Shown in pieces: positions 9,395-20,557 of a DNA stretch of 64,000 nucleotides. The stretch covers positions 115,722,866 to 115,786,865 of the forward strand of contig JAYESD010000010.1 of NCBI GenBank assembly GCA_036927565.1, in the 5' to 3' direction. Under the pieces are notes generated by a model, which saw nothing but the letters and a program-made list of their open reading frames with translations, did not search any database and was not told the origin of the DNA. This DNA is from Tuctoria greenei (taxonomy: Eukaryota; Streptophyta; Magnoliopsida; Poales; Poaceae). Positions within the stretch are counted from its first letter, which is position 1, and each line of letters begins with the position of its first letter. Both the position numbers and the translations under genes were made by a program.

Positions 9395-9775
9395 GGTTTG
9401 ATGGCGCCACATGTCCAGAAGGCAGGAACCCCAACCTACCTCAGGTATGGGTTCCGGTGCTGCCACATGGACCTCAAGACGGGGTCCAACTCCCCCGAAG
9501 AGACGGGCTCCCGAGCGGCCACGTGTCCAACGGGACGAGACCCCGCTCCCCCATAGGAGTGGGCTCTGATGCTGCCACAAGGTCTGAAGCACCAGGTCGA
9601 CCACCTCCCGCGGAGGTGGGCTCTAGCTCTACCACGTGTCATGCAGTCCAGGACCCCCAACTCTCCTAAGGGGCGGGTTCAAGGGCTGTCACGTGAACCG
9701 TAGTACGAGAGCCGACCTCCCCCGCAGAGGATAGCTCCCACGCTGCCACGTGCCCTGCAACTTGCCCTAGATGGT
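9395..9775. repeat. Seven degenerate 55-57-bp tandem repeats with CACGTG/CACATG cores in LTR U3
   Basis: Units of 55, 55, 56, 57, 56, 57 and 45 bp follow one another. Each starts near GGGCTC, carries GCTGCCACGTG or a close form about 11-20 bases in, and ends in a C-rich run before a G-rich run. CACGTG is the plant G-box core. Three units have the exact CACGTG and the others CACATG, TCACGTG-like or degenerate cores. Confidence 0.75.
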
Positions 9776-10150
9776 GGGTTGCGGGAGTTAAGGGGCGGTG
9801 TGCCTTGTCTAAATTGGACATTAAAGACATGCACCTTTTGCAGGAGCATGACGCAGCGCACGCCTACTTTCAGGTACCGCTATGCCCAATCGCATCGCAG
9901 TGAAGACGTCGCAGGCCTACCCCACTCTGCCAAGTGGCTAGCTTACGGAGATAGGACAATTGGACTGGACATTCCCTGCATTCATCAACGACTACGCATG
10001 GGCCATTAACGTCTGAGGCAGCAAGACAGCGGGTCTTCAAGCCACGATCAGAGGAAGCATATGTGAGAATCCTTAGATCTTTAGGATAAGATTGCCTTGG
10101 GACCACCTAACGGGCCCCGAACCCCACTTGTAAGTTGTTCGGCCTTGAAT

Positions 10151-10158
10151 TATAAAAG
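10151..10158 (+). promoter_or_regulatory. TATA box of Tat-like LTR, copy A
   Basis: TATAAAAG in the context GAATTATAAAAGGATCGGG, about 375 bp downstream of the G-box repeat. It is identical in copy B (27193) and kept in copy C (51217). Confidence 0.7.
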
Positions 10159-10429
10159 GATCGGGCAGCCATCGACTTAGACAACGACACTAAAAACACA
10201 CATTCACACCCAGGAGAGCACACTCTCTAGTAATACAACTCACACCTTGGAGTAGGGTATTACGTTCCAGTGGCCTGAACCACGTAAAACCACCGTCTCA
10301 CCATCTCTCATATGCCCAACCTCACCTGAGGACCAAGCCATGCCGATCATGAACCTTTGTGGGCTGCTCGCATAGCAGGCCCAGAGGAAGTCACTAGAAC
10401 ACTTCGACAACCTGCAAAATAGTCTGTGC

Positions 10430-13199
10430 TAGGGGACACCGATGAATTGTTAGTATAAAAAGGTCAAAGTGGTATGAAGGATGAGTGGAGATTTTCGCAA
10501 ACAGAAAATAGGACTCATGAAAGGTTACATGACAAGAGATAATGTGCGGTTTGTGGGTAAATCTAGGCATCGTATCCTTTGTGATCGGATGGATAGCTAA
10601 GGAAGATATAAACTGTAGAGCGAGGAGCAAGCTTGTGTTCAACTGTGGTGGAGAGGTTTCAGGTAGCACATTTAACAAAACACGTAGGAGGAAAATATTG
10701 GGGTGGTGCCAAAGAGGGCAAAATATGGTGTGGCAAAGGAGAATGTTTTGGATGGTCACAAGTTTATGAGGTGTGGAGCGGTGTGGAGCGCTTCTACCCA
10801 ATAACTGACTAGAACACTAGCTTGGAACATAATCCAGTGTATGGTGTCATTGGTGGTGTGAGTAATACGCTCATCCAGTCTGTTTTGAGGAGCATGTGAG
10901 GACAAGAAAGATGCAAAAGAACAGCGAGACAGAGAAAGAATGCGCGCGATGTGGAATTATCGAGGAGAAAGAATGTGCGCAATGTGGAATTATCGAATTT
11001 AAAACTGTATGGTGCATCCAAATTGAGTAGAGACATTGGCAAAAAAACTGTAACAAGGTCAGAAAACTGTCGGATTTGAGCTATAAAGAAAAAGTTCACA
11101 AATAATGCAACTAGTCATCAAGAACAATAAGATAATACTTGTGACCAGAAACACTTTGTAGTGGAGAGGTCCGTATATCATAACGTATTAAATCTAAATT
11201 GTTCGAAGCACAATAATTTGATAAGGAAAATGGAAGATGTGTAAAAAACCGAGATGACAGGCATGATAAAAAAGTGTCAAGTTCCTGTGTATTACATTGT
11301 GGGAATAACCTAGACAAAGCCTCAAAACCAAAATAACCAAGACGACGATGCCAAAGCATAGACGGCGTGGTGGCTACGGCTAAGGCATGTGGTGGAGAAA
11401 GCATCGGCGAGGAGATGGAATAGAGTTGCATGGAACTATGACACTTGGCGATCACATTCTTGGTGTTCAAATCCTTGACAGAAAGACTAAAAGAATCAAA
11501 TTCAATGGAAAATTTATTGCCAGTGGTGAATGAACGAACATAAAGCAAGGTTTTGATGATCTAAGGAGACACAAGAACTCGGTCCAAATATAAAGGTTGG
11601 GCAGAAGTAGAAAAATAAGTGTGACGGAGGTAACTAATAGCTATTCCCATTACCAACAACGATAGACGAAGGGGTCGAAAAGGAGTGTGGGAGGAGAAGA
11701 GGTTACTGGAGGAGGAGCACATGTGGCTATTAGCGCCGAAGTCCATGTACCATTCAGCGGGTGATGACAGCGTCAGTGACATAGTGTGGAATGAGTTAGC
11801 TAGCTCCTTTTGATCCCATGTCGTAGAGGACGCGCAGTAGGCAGAAGCTCCCTCGAATATAGAGCTGGCGATCGACCTGCCAAAAGCCATGATCTGACCG
11901 CTGAGAAGGAGGCAATCTGACTACCGCTAGGTGCGGTCAAGCCATAGTAGAACGGCGCAGTCTGGTCGACAGGGGTCCAGAGACCTGGTGCCTGATAAAC
12001 AAACGTGTCGTAGAGTCCTTTGTGTGCTAGAAGAGCCTACTATGGAGGAGCAGGTGCACGTGGACGTGCTGGGAAGCCTGGAGGGAGGACTGGGATGGGG
12101 CGCAACATCACCCCAAAGTTGCAGGGTCCCGTTCAATGGTTTAATCGGAGTGGGAAACCCGCCGTCGTTTCTTGTGTCATTGCGCCCGTTCCTATTATGC
12201 TGGTTCCATCCTCTGTTGTAGGACGGAGCACCAGAAGCAGGGGTGCCAAAAGCAGGACCATCAGAAGCAAAAGCACATGGAGGAGTGCTGCAAGATGATG
12301 CGGGGTAGGGTGCATCCAGTGGAGGTGGCCGTCAAGGCATTGGCATTTCTGAGCTTGGACTTCATCTCGATCTCCTCAAGTTGGAGGCCGTTGCGGACCT
12401 CGACGAATGTGGAAAAGGGGCACTACCACTTGAGAAGAGACGCCATGTGAGAGAACCACTTGTTCACGCCACGAAGCATCGTGTGAATGAGGGTGCAGTT
12501 GGGACGACCTCACCCAAGTCACCGACGGCATCAACCATCGACTTGAGATGACTGCAATTGTCGGTGAGGGAGCAATCACAATGGACGAATGTGTAGAACT
12601 CAACAACGAGAATCATTGTATGTGTCTCTCGGTTGTCAATGAACTACTCCTGAAGTCCGAGCCAAGTGGAATGAGTTGTGGGTACTTTCTGTCGAGGCGA
12701 TCTCAATGAGATCGAGGGAGACGGTGTCTTGAAGCCAAGAGATGATACTGCAGTCCATACGACGCCAAGAAGAGTCGGTGGTAGCGGGATCAACATCAGT
12801 GAGGATATAATCATAGAGCTTGTTCTTTCAGAGGACGTTGACGAAGAGACTCTTCCACCGATTATAATGCAGAGAAAGATTGTTGAGAACAATGGGGATC
12901 ATTGACTTGATATGAGGACGTCTATTGCTTGAGCATATGTAGACCGATATTGCTTGAGCATGTAGGGAGGTAACATCGTCAACCGCCGAAGAAGGTGAGT
13001 CGTGGTTGATCAAGTCATGACGAATCTCGTCGTCAGTGAGAAGTAGCTTGTGACGCATCTGGTCAACTGCTACACGTGCATGTACTGCCTCGATGATCAA
13101 TCGATCAGCTTCCACGATCAATCGAGTTAGTTTGGCTATCAAAGCAAAATCGTGCATAGCTGCTTGTGCGTTTGGAGAGTCATCACCTGCAAAAGCCAT
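10430..13199 (-). pseudogene. copia gag-protease-integrase remnant, copy A
   Basis: Gag appears to start at the ATG at 13199 (MAFAGDDSPNAQ). It includes RPHIKSMIPIVLNNLSLHYNRWKSLF (12990-12840), typical of copia gag, and breaks frame near 12830. Protease is in the frame 11890-11561 with EWYMDFGANSHM; the usual D-T/S-G-A reads D-F-G-A. The pre-integrase and integrase region follows at 11548-11111 with LWHRRLGYFGFEALSRL and YYLIVLDD. A stop and frameshifts follow, but integrase-like sequence can be traced to about 10470 (APHKL and a GYS-like region, then ISCHVTFHESYF). Reverse transcriptase and RNase H are absent. It cannot encode a working polyprotein. Confidence 0.75.
10938..11003. repeat. 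Two 33-bp tandem units inside the integrase remnant
   Basis: A 33-bp unit containing ATGTGGAATTATCGA is present twice here and in copy C (from about 52007) but once in copy B (about 27985). Copy B therefore probably lost a unit. Confidence 0.7.
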
Positions 13200-13586
13200 C
13201 AGATTGCATGTGGCAAAATCCCCAAGTTTGTTTGATGGTGACCATGGGAAACTTCCTCTCGGATGGACCAGAGAATGAGGTTCTCCCGTGTAGTAGAAGG
13301 ATCGATCAGCAATGGAGAAGACCGGAGGATTTGGTCGAGACCGGGATACGCACGTGGGCGAGCAAGTCTTCAAAAGCCGAATGCTGAGCGAGCGAATCTT
13401 TAAAAGCCAGGCACGGGAGATGAGGAAGCAGCCGCACGTGGGCGAGCGGCGCGGGAATAGCAATGCCGCGGGGCGCGCGAGTGCGGGAAAGCAACGCCAG
13501 ACGCGTGCGAGTGCGCGGAGATCGACGGCGCGCTCGGGAAACCCAACAGCGACACTAGGGTTACAGATGCAAGAGATGGTATGCCT

Positions 13587-13598
13587 CTTCTGATACCA
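13587..13598 (-). other. Primer binding site of the small-LTR copia element, copy A
   Basis: Minus strand TGGTATCAGAAG directly follows the LTR end (...TTGGTATCA). It matches the complement of the 3' end of initiator tRNA-Met (TGGTATCAGAGC) except near the end. Confidence 0.7.
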
Positions 13599-13740
13599 TG
13601 ATACCAAGATAGAAATAAATAATTTAGGAGAAAATAAAATGATTGAATTAATTAAAACCTCTAGAAGATGGTATTTATTTACAAGAGAGTGAGGAGACCT
13701 CTTTTAGTTACAAAATTAATAGGTTATTATTTGTCTAACA
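13599..13740 (-). repeat. 142-bp LTR of copia fragment, copy A
   Basis: On the minus strand it starts TGTTAGACAAATAATAACC and ends TATCTTGGTATCA, next to the primer site. The same LTR lies at 30608-30749 and 54688-54829. No second LTR was found on the other side of the element. Confidence 0.7.
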
Positions 13741-14592
13741 GTGTTTATATGACTAGTTTGCAAATGAGTAAGAAACGTACTAAGGAACTATTACTCTTTG
13801 CTGATGTATAGATAAGTCATTTTTCAGAACCTACAAGGTATCAAATGATTAAGAAGCTTAGGCATTGATGATTCCGATGGAGGCAAACATCATGGAGACC
13901 ATCAAATGTTTGAAAGAGAAGTGGTTTGTTACGTTTGAGTCTAACCATCTATAAAATAGCTAAGAGTATGTTCCTGACGGTGTCTGTACGGTGGTATGTA
14001 CACTGAATGCAATTCTTATAGCTAGGTTTACAGTGACAAATGCTATAGTTATATTGTAGCAGATGTGTGGTTGTGGTACTAGAACTCATTGCTAAAAGGT
14101 TGATATTACTTGGAGGGATCGTAGTTTTTTTTTTTTTGCAAAACATGTCTTTACTATAGCTAACATTGTGTGGGAGAATGTAATAGAGATTGGCTACATG
14201 CACCTTGTCATTGTAGAGGCTGAGGTATATTAATATCTTTCATAAAAACCGCAACGACCTTCTTCTTTTGAAATACTTGAGTGCTCAGACAATTTTGTAA
14301 AAATTAAGAAAAGTGCAAAATTACCATTTTAATTCATAACTAGTCACTGTCACCCTCTTCATTTTTATAAAAAATAATGGTTAAAAATAGAGATGGAGAT
14401 ATTGTAAGTTAAAGATGAAATATTTTTTCTATACACCTAGAGGGTCGAGCAATAAAACACTTTTTTTACAGGGTCAAGTGAGGGAGTCATCATTTTGTTA
14501 TTTTAAAAAAATGTCGTCAAACAGCTAGTGGTTCAACGTGTTCGTGTAAAAAGTGCTAATTGGGAATTCGCCTCTTCTAAAACAATGACTAC
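13741..14592. other. AT-rich spacer between copia LTR and CACTA element, copy A
   Basis: About 850 bp with no supportable gene. A T-run near 14126 varies in length between copies. The same spacer is present in B (30750-31602) and C (54830-55682). Confidence 0.6.
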
Positions 14593-15127
14593 CACTACTA
14601 CAAAAAACACTTTCACCGCTGCCTCAATTTTTTTACACAGGCGGTCCGTTAAAAAATATGCATGTATTGCCGAATGATTTAATAGTCGTCTATGATGATA
14701 GAACTTTACAGGCAGCTCACAAAACAATATGCTGATGTAAACATACCTATTTGTACAGGCGGACTTTGAAGGACGAGCTGCCTGCATAGTAGTCATTAAT
14801 ACAGGCGGCTGATGTGATCGTGCGCACAACCGGGCGTGCGCGCCAGCTAACGAGGTTACTTAAACGCGTGAAACGCATGCGCGTCGCCTGAATTGAACTC
14901 GAACCGCTGCGCATCCCATCATCACTACACGTCTCGAGAGACGATCCACCAGTATGCTACGATGCTATAAGATCACCCGTGCGCGCCATCGTCTTCTTCG
15001 CACAATCACTCTCCCTCTTCTCCGCAAAACTGCAACACCAAATGGATGACAAGAACACGTTGCCGCCAAACCCACCGAGGAAGCGAGATGTATTTAATAG
15101 TACATCTCGCTTCATGTGGCACCTTGG

Positions 15128-15995
15128 TGATGAGGACATCAACACCCTCGATACATCCACACCAACTCAGCTACCGGTTTCTGGTCCGATCACTCGCGCT
15201 CATGCACGTCAACTAAACTATGAGGTGAACTCGTTCTTGGCCTTATGTCCATCTTATCTAGAACGTGGAACTACGTGCTTTCTTGTTTTGCTTAGGAACA
15301 ATGGAGAGGAGCCAATGGGAAGGGAATTCGCGCGGACGGGATTTGGACAGCAGAACAGCACCAACTTGTGACGGCCACCATGATTTCATACGGACTCCGA
15401 TCTGGGCGTTCAAGTACTTCCTGGAAATATTATCAAGTCTACTTTCAAACGGATCTGGCCTAATGTCCATATCTATTCGGAGTCGGCCGCAATAGTTATT
15501 TTAATACCAAGACCTTTTTCTGTCCATGGTGCTGCATCACCAAAATTGGGCCCATGGCCCATGTATCGTTTGGAGTCCATTAGGGACTCGTGATTAGGGT
15601 TTCTCACGACCCTATGGAGGTAATAAATAGTAGCAGCCGCCCTCATTAGCTGGTGGGTTTTGTTTATTCGTAAGTTAGCTTCTGCTGCTTCCTTGTACAT
15701 GCATGTGTCGACTAGATCGCCCGTCTACTTGTATTTAGAACCCCACTTTAGATTGATTCAACAGATAAGTGCTTGTTCTTATTGTTCTTGCGTGTTCTTC
15801 GATTGCTTGCAGGAACAAAGGCCCTCGTGGTCAGGTTGATTGTGCGCCAGCAAGATCAATACAACTTCGGAGTCGGTGTACCGATCGCTAAGGCACATCG
15901 TCTTGGGGACGGTGTAGTCGGATCGCCAACGTCTTCTCCTCCACAAATCGAACCCTCCTATTCTTATCGAAAGATCGGGAACCAAGATCCTATCA
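15128..15995 (+). repeat. 5' LTR of CRM-like element, copy A
   Basis: Starts TGATGAGGACATCAACACC and ends AAGATCCTATCA. Compared with the 3' LTR it has several indels (near 15388, 15450, 15685 and 15930) and substitutions, so the insertion is not very recent. A TATA-like TAATAAATAG lies at 15621. Confidence 0.9.
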
Positions 15996-15997
15996 AG

Positions 15998-16016
15998 TGG
16001 TAATCAGAGCAAGGTT
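15998..16016 (+). other. Primer binding site of CRM-like element, copy A
   Basis: TGGTAATCAGAGCAAGGTT lies two bases after the LTR. It matches the initiator tRNA-Met complement TGGTATCAGAGC with one extra A. Confidence 0.75.
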
Positions 16017-16249
16017 AATTGGTGAGAGTGGTACCATTACTTTTCTTTCCGCTGTTATCATCCTATAGTCCAGAAAAAGCCCAAAAAAATACCAGATCTG
16101 TTTTTTTCCATTATTCCTAGACCATTGTGCCTTTTACTTTCTCCACTTAGTCAAGACTTGTTGAGTTCATGGTTGCTTCGACGAGTCAAGTTGCTGGTCT
16201 TTAGTTTTGCACCACTAGAGTTTCGAGTTCGTGTCACATTCGGTCACCT

Positions 16250-16556
16250 AGTTCGAGTCAGATTCGTAGTTCGAGTTTGAGTCGGATTACTAGTTTGAGT
16301 TTGATTCAGATTGCTACTTCGAGTTTGAGTCGGATTACTAGTTTGAGTTTGAGTCGGATTACGAGTTCAAATCATATTGCTACTTTGAGTTTGAGTCGGA
16401 TTGCTAGTTCGAGTTTGAGTCGGATTACGAGTTCAAATCAGATTGCTACTTCGAGTTTGAGTCGGATTGCTAGTTCGAGTTTGAGTCTGATTACTAGTTC
16501 GAGTTCGAATCAGATTGCTACTTCGAGTTTGAGTCAGATTAGTAATTTGAGTTTGA
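16250..16556 (+). repeat. GAGTTTGAGTCGGATTNCTA tandem array in the CRM-like leader, copy A
   Basis: A hexamer-based array (units of 24 and 42 bp) lies between primer site and gag. It makes a frame rich in Ser-Leu-Ser-Arg-Ile (16277-16669), most likely a by-product of the repeat. It is identical in layout in copy B. Confidence 0.7.
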
Positions 16557-17101
16557 CAACAAGAAAAAGGCAAGTACAAGATCAAAAGCCGCACAAAAGC
16601 CACAAGCAATTAGAGAAGAAAAAAAGGCAAGTGCAAGATCAAAAGCCGCATGTGCAAATTTTGTTCTAGGGTCTCCTGATTCCATCTAGAGAGAGTTTGG
16701 GTGACCACCCCAACAAAAAAAACGAAAAAAAAAGAAAAAAAAATCAGATTGTTGTTTGGGGTGTTTTTGGTGATGACATTGGTGTCTCGGCTCGCGTCTC
16801 TAGTACGGTCTAGACTAAGATCAGCACAGTACTGTCGTAGAATATTTATTCAGCTTGTTGTGATTAACGTGGTGAAAGTTTGCTCCTTGTGCTAGTTCAT
16901 CCACCTAAAGCCATAGATTGACACCTGCTCTTGAAGTTGTTCATTACTTGCTGGTTGCCATCACCTTCTTGCTGAGCTTTGTAGGAACAAGTAAGAGCTT
17001 GATTGAACAGGTTGAGAGTGAGTGAGTTATCTCCACCAGCACCTTTGTAGCTAGGGATAACGTTACCCTTTCATATTGGATTGTTTTTTTTTCTACTAAC
17101 C

Positions 17102-19226
17102 ATGGTAGGAGGAGCAAATACAAATGAAGACGTGCATTCACCTCGCACACGGGGAATTATACAACACTTCGAACGCCAAGTGCGGCTACACACAGAAGCG
17201 CTTGATGAGGATTTTCGTGTTACCGGTGACCACCTTGGTCAATTGGAAAATATGCAGATCGACACCAACACCAAAATCAGCACGTTGGAGATTTCCATTC
17301 AAACATTGAACACCTCTATTGGAGCCATCCTGCAGCGCCTTGAGGAGAGGGATCGTGGACGCACCGCAGATGGACAGGTGAGCAATGCTCCTAGTATTGT
17401 ACGTGACAATGAAGATGACTATTCTGCAGATACGGAGATTGGGGAAGATGAGGAAGCTAGGCCACGGCGCCGGCTACAACGCAACCGTCAAGGCATAGAT
17501 GGACATCGTTGGCGTGAGGTACGCAATCATGAAGATACTTTTAACAAGATCAAATTTAAGATACCTCATTTTGATGGTAAATATGACGCTGATGCATATA
17601 TTACTTGGGAGATTTCTGTTGATAAAAAAATTGCATGTCATGAGTTTCCTGAAAACGCAAGAGTTAGAGCAGCCACTAGTGAGTTTACTGATTTTGCTTC
17701 TGTTTGGTGGATAGAACATGGCAAGAAAAATCCTAATAACATACCACAAACTTGGGATGCTTTGAAACGGCTCATGCGGGCTAGATTTGTTCCTTCTTAC
17801 TATGCACGTGATCTGTTAAATAAGTTACAACAATTCAGACAGGGAGCTAAAAGTGTAGAAGAGTATTTTCAGGAATTACAAATGGGTATGTTGTGTTGTA
17901 ATTTAGACGAGGATGAGGAACCAGCTATGGCTAGCTTTTTGGGTGGTTTAAACCGTGAAATTCAGGACATACTTGCTTATAAAGATTACAATAATGTTAC
18001 CCGTTTGTTTCATCTTGCTTGTAAAGCTGAAAGGGAAGTGCAGGGACGACGAGCTAGCTCTAGAACTAATATTTCTGCAGGAAAGACTAGCTCATGGCAA
18101 CCACGCACGACTACTCCTTCGACTGGGCGTGCTTCCCCGCCATCTTCTTCACCAAGTCAGGCAGCACCTTCTTCTTCCGGCAACAAGCCACGTGCTTCTT
18201 CCACTAGCTCAGCAGTAAAGACCACCCAAAAGCCCACCGAGAGTGCTTCTTCCGTAGCATCTACCGGACGATCTAGAGACGTTCAATGTCACAAGTGCAA
18301 GGGTTTTGGCCATGTGCAGCGTGACTGCCCAAGCAAACGTGTTCTAATTGTTAAAGATGACGGTGAGTACTCATCTGCTAGCGATTTTGATGACGATACA
18401 TGTGTTTTGCTTGCAGCTGACTATGCAGGTAGCGATGAACATCAAGAAGAGCATATTGGTGCAGAAGATGCAGCGCGCTATGATAGTCTCATTATGCAGC
18501 GTGTGCTTAGTGCACAAATGGAGAAAGCGGAACAAAATCAAAGGCACATATTATTCCAAACAAAGTGTGTCGTCAAAGAGCGATCTTGCCGCATGATCAT
18601 TGATGGAGGTAGCTGCAACAACTTGGCCAGCAGTTACATGGTGACCAAGCTGGCACTAAGCACCAAACCGCACTCACATCCCTATTACATTCAATGGTTA
18701 AACAACAGCGGTAAGGCAAAGGTAACTAGACTTGTGCTAATCAATTTTACTATTGGATCATATAAGGATGTCGTTGAATGTGATGTTGTGCCTATGCAAG
18801 CTTGTAATATTCTGCTAGGAAGACCTTGACAATTTGATAGAGATTCTATGCATCATGGTAGATCAAATCAGTATTCTTTTCTTTACCACGATAAAAAAAT
18901 TGGGTTGCATCCTATGTCTCCTGAAGCTATTGTGCAAGATGATGTTGCTAGAGCTAGGAAAACTAAATATCAGGACCATGCTAACATTGAGAACAACAAC
19001 AATGCCAAATCTGTGTTTGATAAGAAAAATGAGATATCTCTGAAGGGAAAATGCTTGTTTGCTACAAAATCTGATATTAATGAACTGATTGCTTCCACCT
19101 CTGTTGCCTATGCTTTGGTATGCAAAGATGCTTTGATTTCCCTTTACGATGTGCAACATTCTTTGCCTCCTGCTGTTGCTAACATTTTGCAGGAATATTC
19201 TGATGTGTTTCCAAGTGAAATACCAC
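17102..19226 (+). pseudogene. CRM-like gag-protease, copy A
   Basis: I chose the ATG at 17102 (ACCATGG context, MVGGANTNED) over the in-frame ATG at 17081. Gag has a coiled-coil-like N-terminus, the retrotransposon gag core (KIPHFDGKYDADAYI, FASVWWIEHG, LMRARFVPSYYARDLLNKL), a Ser/Pro-rich stretch and a CCHC knuckle VQCHKCKGFGHVQRDC. The aspartic protease active site is MIIDGGSCNN, with DGG where retroviruses have DSG/DTG. A TGA stop at 18827-18829 replaces the Trp codon still present in copy B (RPW). After it the same frame stays open until a one-base loss near 19226 shared with copy B. Confidence 0.85.
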
Positions 19227-20557
19227 AGGACTACCACCACTTCGAGGGATTGAGCACCAGATTGACCTCATTCCCGGAGCTTCATTGCCCAACCGTGCAC
19301 CATACAGGACAAATCCAGAAGAAACAAAGGAGATTCAGCGCCAAGTACAAGAACTACTTGACAAAGGTTATGTACGTGAGTCTCTTAGTCCTTGTGCTGT
19401 TCCAGTTATTCTAGTACCTAAAAAGGATGGATCATGGCGTATGTGTGTAGAGCAATCAACAATATAACCATTCGATATTGTCATCCTATTCCACGCTTAG
19501 ATGATATGCTTGATGAATTGAGTGGTGCTGTTGTGTTCTCAAAAGTTGATTTGCGTAGTGGTTATCACCAAATTCGCATGAAACTAGGAGATGAATGGAA
19601 AACTGCTTTCAAAACTAAGTTTGGTTTATATGAGTGGTTAGTCATGCCTTTTGGGTTAACTAATGCACCTAGCACCTTCATGAGATTAATGAACGAGGTT
19701 TTGCGTGCATTCATTGGAAAATTTGTTGTTGTGTATTTTGATGATATATTGATTTATAGCAAATCCATGGATGAACATCTTGATCACTTACGTGCTGTTT
19801 TTAATGCTTTGTGTGAGGCACGATTATTTGGTAATCTTGAGAAGTGCACCTTTTGCACGGATCGAGTCTCTTTCCTTGGCTATGTTGTTACTCCACAGGG
19901 AATTGAAGTTGATCAAGCCAAGGTAGAGGTTATTCAGGGGTGGCCTGTACCAAAGACCATCACACAGGTGCGGAGCTTTCTAGGGTTGGCTGGGTTCTAT
20001 CGTCGCTTTGTGAAGGATTTCAGCACCATTGCTGCTCCATTGAATGACCTTACGAAGAAGGGGGTGCCTTTTTCTTGGGGCACCACACAAGATAACGCCT
20101 TTACCATACTGAAAGATAAGTTGACGCATGCACCTCTTCTCCAACTTCCTGATTTTTCTAAGACTTTTGAGCTTGAATGTGATGCTAGTGGGATTGGATT
20201 GGGTGGTGTTTTGTTACAAGAAGGAAAACCTGTTGCATATTTTAGTGAGAAAATGAGTGGGCCTGTTCTAAATTATTCTACCTATGATAAGGAATTATAT
20301 GCTCTTGTACGAACTTTAGAAACATGGCAGCATTATTTGTGGCCCAAAGAATTTGTTATCCATTCTGATCATGAATCACTAAAGCATATTAGGAGTCAAG
20401 GGAAACTAAACCGTAGGCATGCTACGTGGATGGAATTTATTGAGTCTTTTCCTTATTTCATTAAACACAAAAAGGGAAAGGATGATGTTATTGCTGATGC
20501 TTTATCTAGACGTTATACTCTTCTATCTCAACTTGACTTTAAAATTTTTGGATATAA
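19227..20557 (+). pseudogene. CRM-like reverse transcriptase-RNase H, copy A
   Basis: The reverse transcriptase starts in one frame (PNRAPYRTNPEE, ELLDKGYVRESLSPC, VPKKDGSWRMC). It shifts after WRMCV at about 19450, where the usual DCR codons are reduced by a 7-base loss. It continues at 19452-20557 with INNITIRYCHPIPRLDDML, VFSKVDLRSGYHQI and the active site YFDD at 19734-19745. RNase H follows with FELECDASGIGLGGVL, YDKELYALVR, HSDHESLKHI and DVIADALSRR. A further frame change near 20550 leads into integrase. All three lesions are shared with copy B. Confidence 0.85.

Larger units (their letters stand above)
7012..10409 (+). mobile_element. Tat-like Ty3/gypsy element, 3' end with antisense ORF and 3' LTR
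   Basis: An antisense ORF of the putative gypsy-type transposon family lies upstream of an LTR beginning TGTCGG and ending CGACA. The LTR is preceded by a purine-rich stretch (GGGTGGACCCAGGGGCCAC). Antisense ORFs in front of the 3' LTR are a feature of Tat-lineage gypsy elements. Gag and pol are absent here: the left side is cut by the SIRE-like insertion at 7011. The lineage call rests on this architecture and needs a sequence search. Confidence 0.6.
9318..10409 (+). repeat. 3' LTR of Tat-like element, copy A
   Basis: TGTCGGTACCCGG...CACTTCGACA, 1092 bp, with imperfect inverted ends TGTCGG/TCGACA. It is preceded by a G-rich purine tract and followed directly by copia-derived minus-strand sequence. 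It contains a TATA box at 10151 and a tandem repeat with CACGTG cores in U3. The same LTR is present at 26360-27451 and 50384-51477. Confidence 0.75.
10410..13740 (-). mobile_element. Ty1/copia fragment with 142-bp LTR, copy A
   Basis: Reading down the minus strand there is a short LTR (13740-13599), a primer site for initiator tRNA-Met, gag, protease and integrase. The element then stops abruptly at the Tat LTR before reverse transcriptase. Gene order and short LTR fit Ty1/copia. The second LTR is missing, so it is a truncated copy. The same truncation is seen in copies B and C, so it predates all the duplications. Confidence 0.8.

Noticed and set aside
9436..9669. Short ORFs on both strands in the Tat-like LTR
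   Set aside because: They lie in the G-box tandem repeat, are of low complexity and recur with the repeat period.
10394..10801. 135-codon minus-strand ORF as a separate gene
   Set aside because: It is an out-of-phase reading of the decayed copia integrase C-terminal region.
15258..15495. ORFs on both strands in the CRM-like LTR
   Set aside because: They are shadows of the integrase tail coded in the LTR and recur in every LTR copy.
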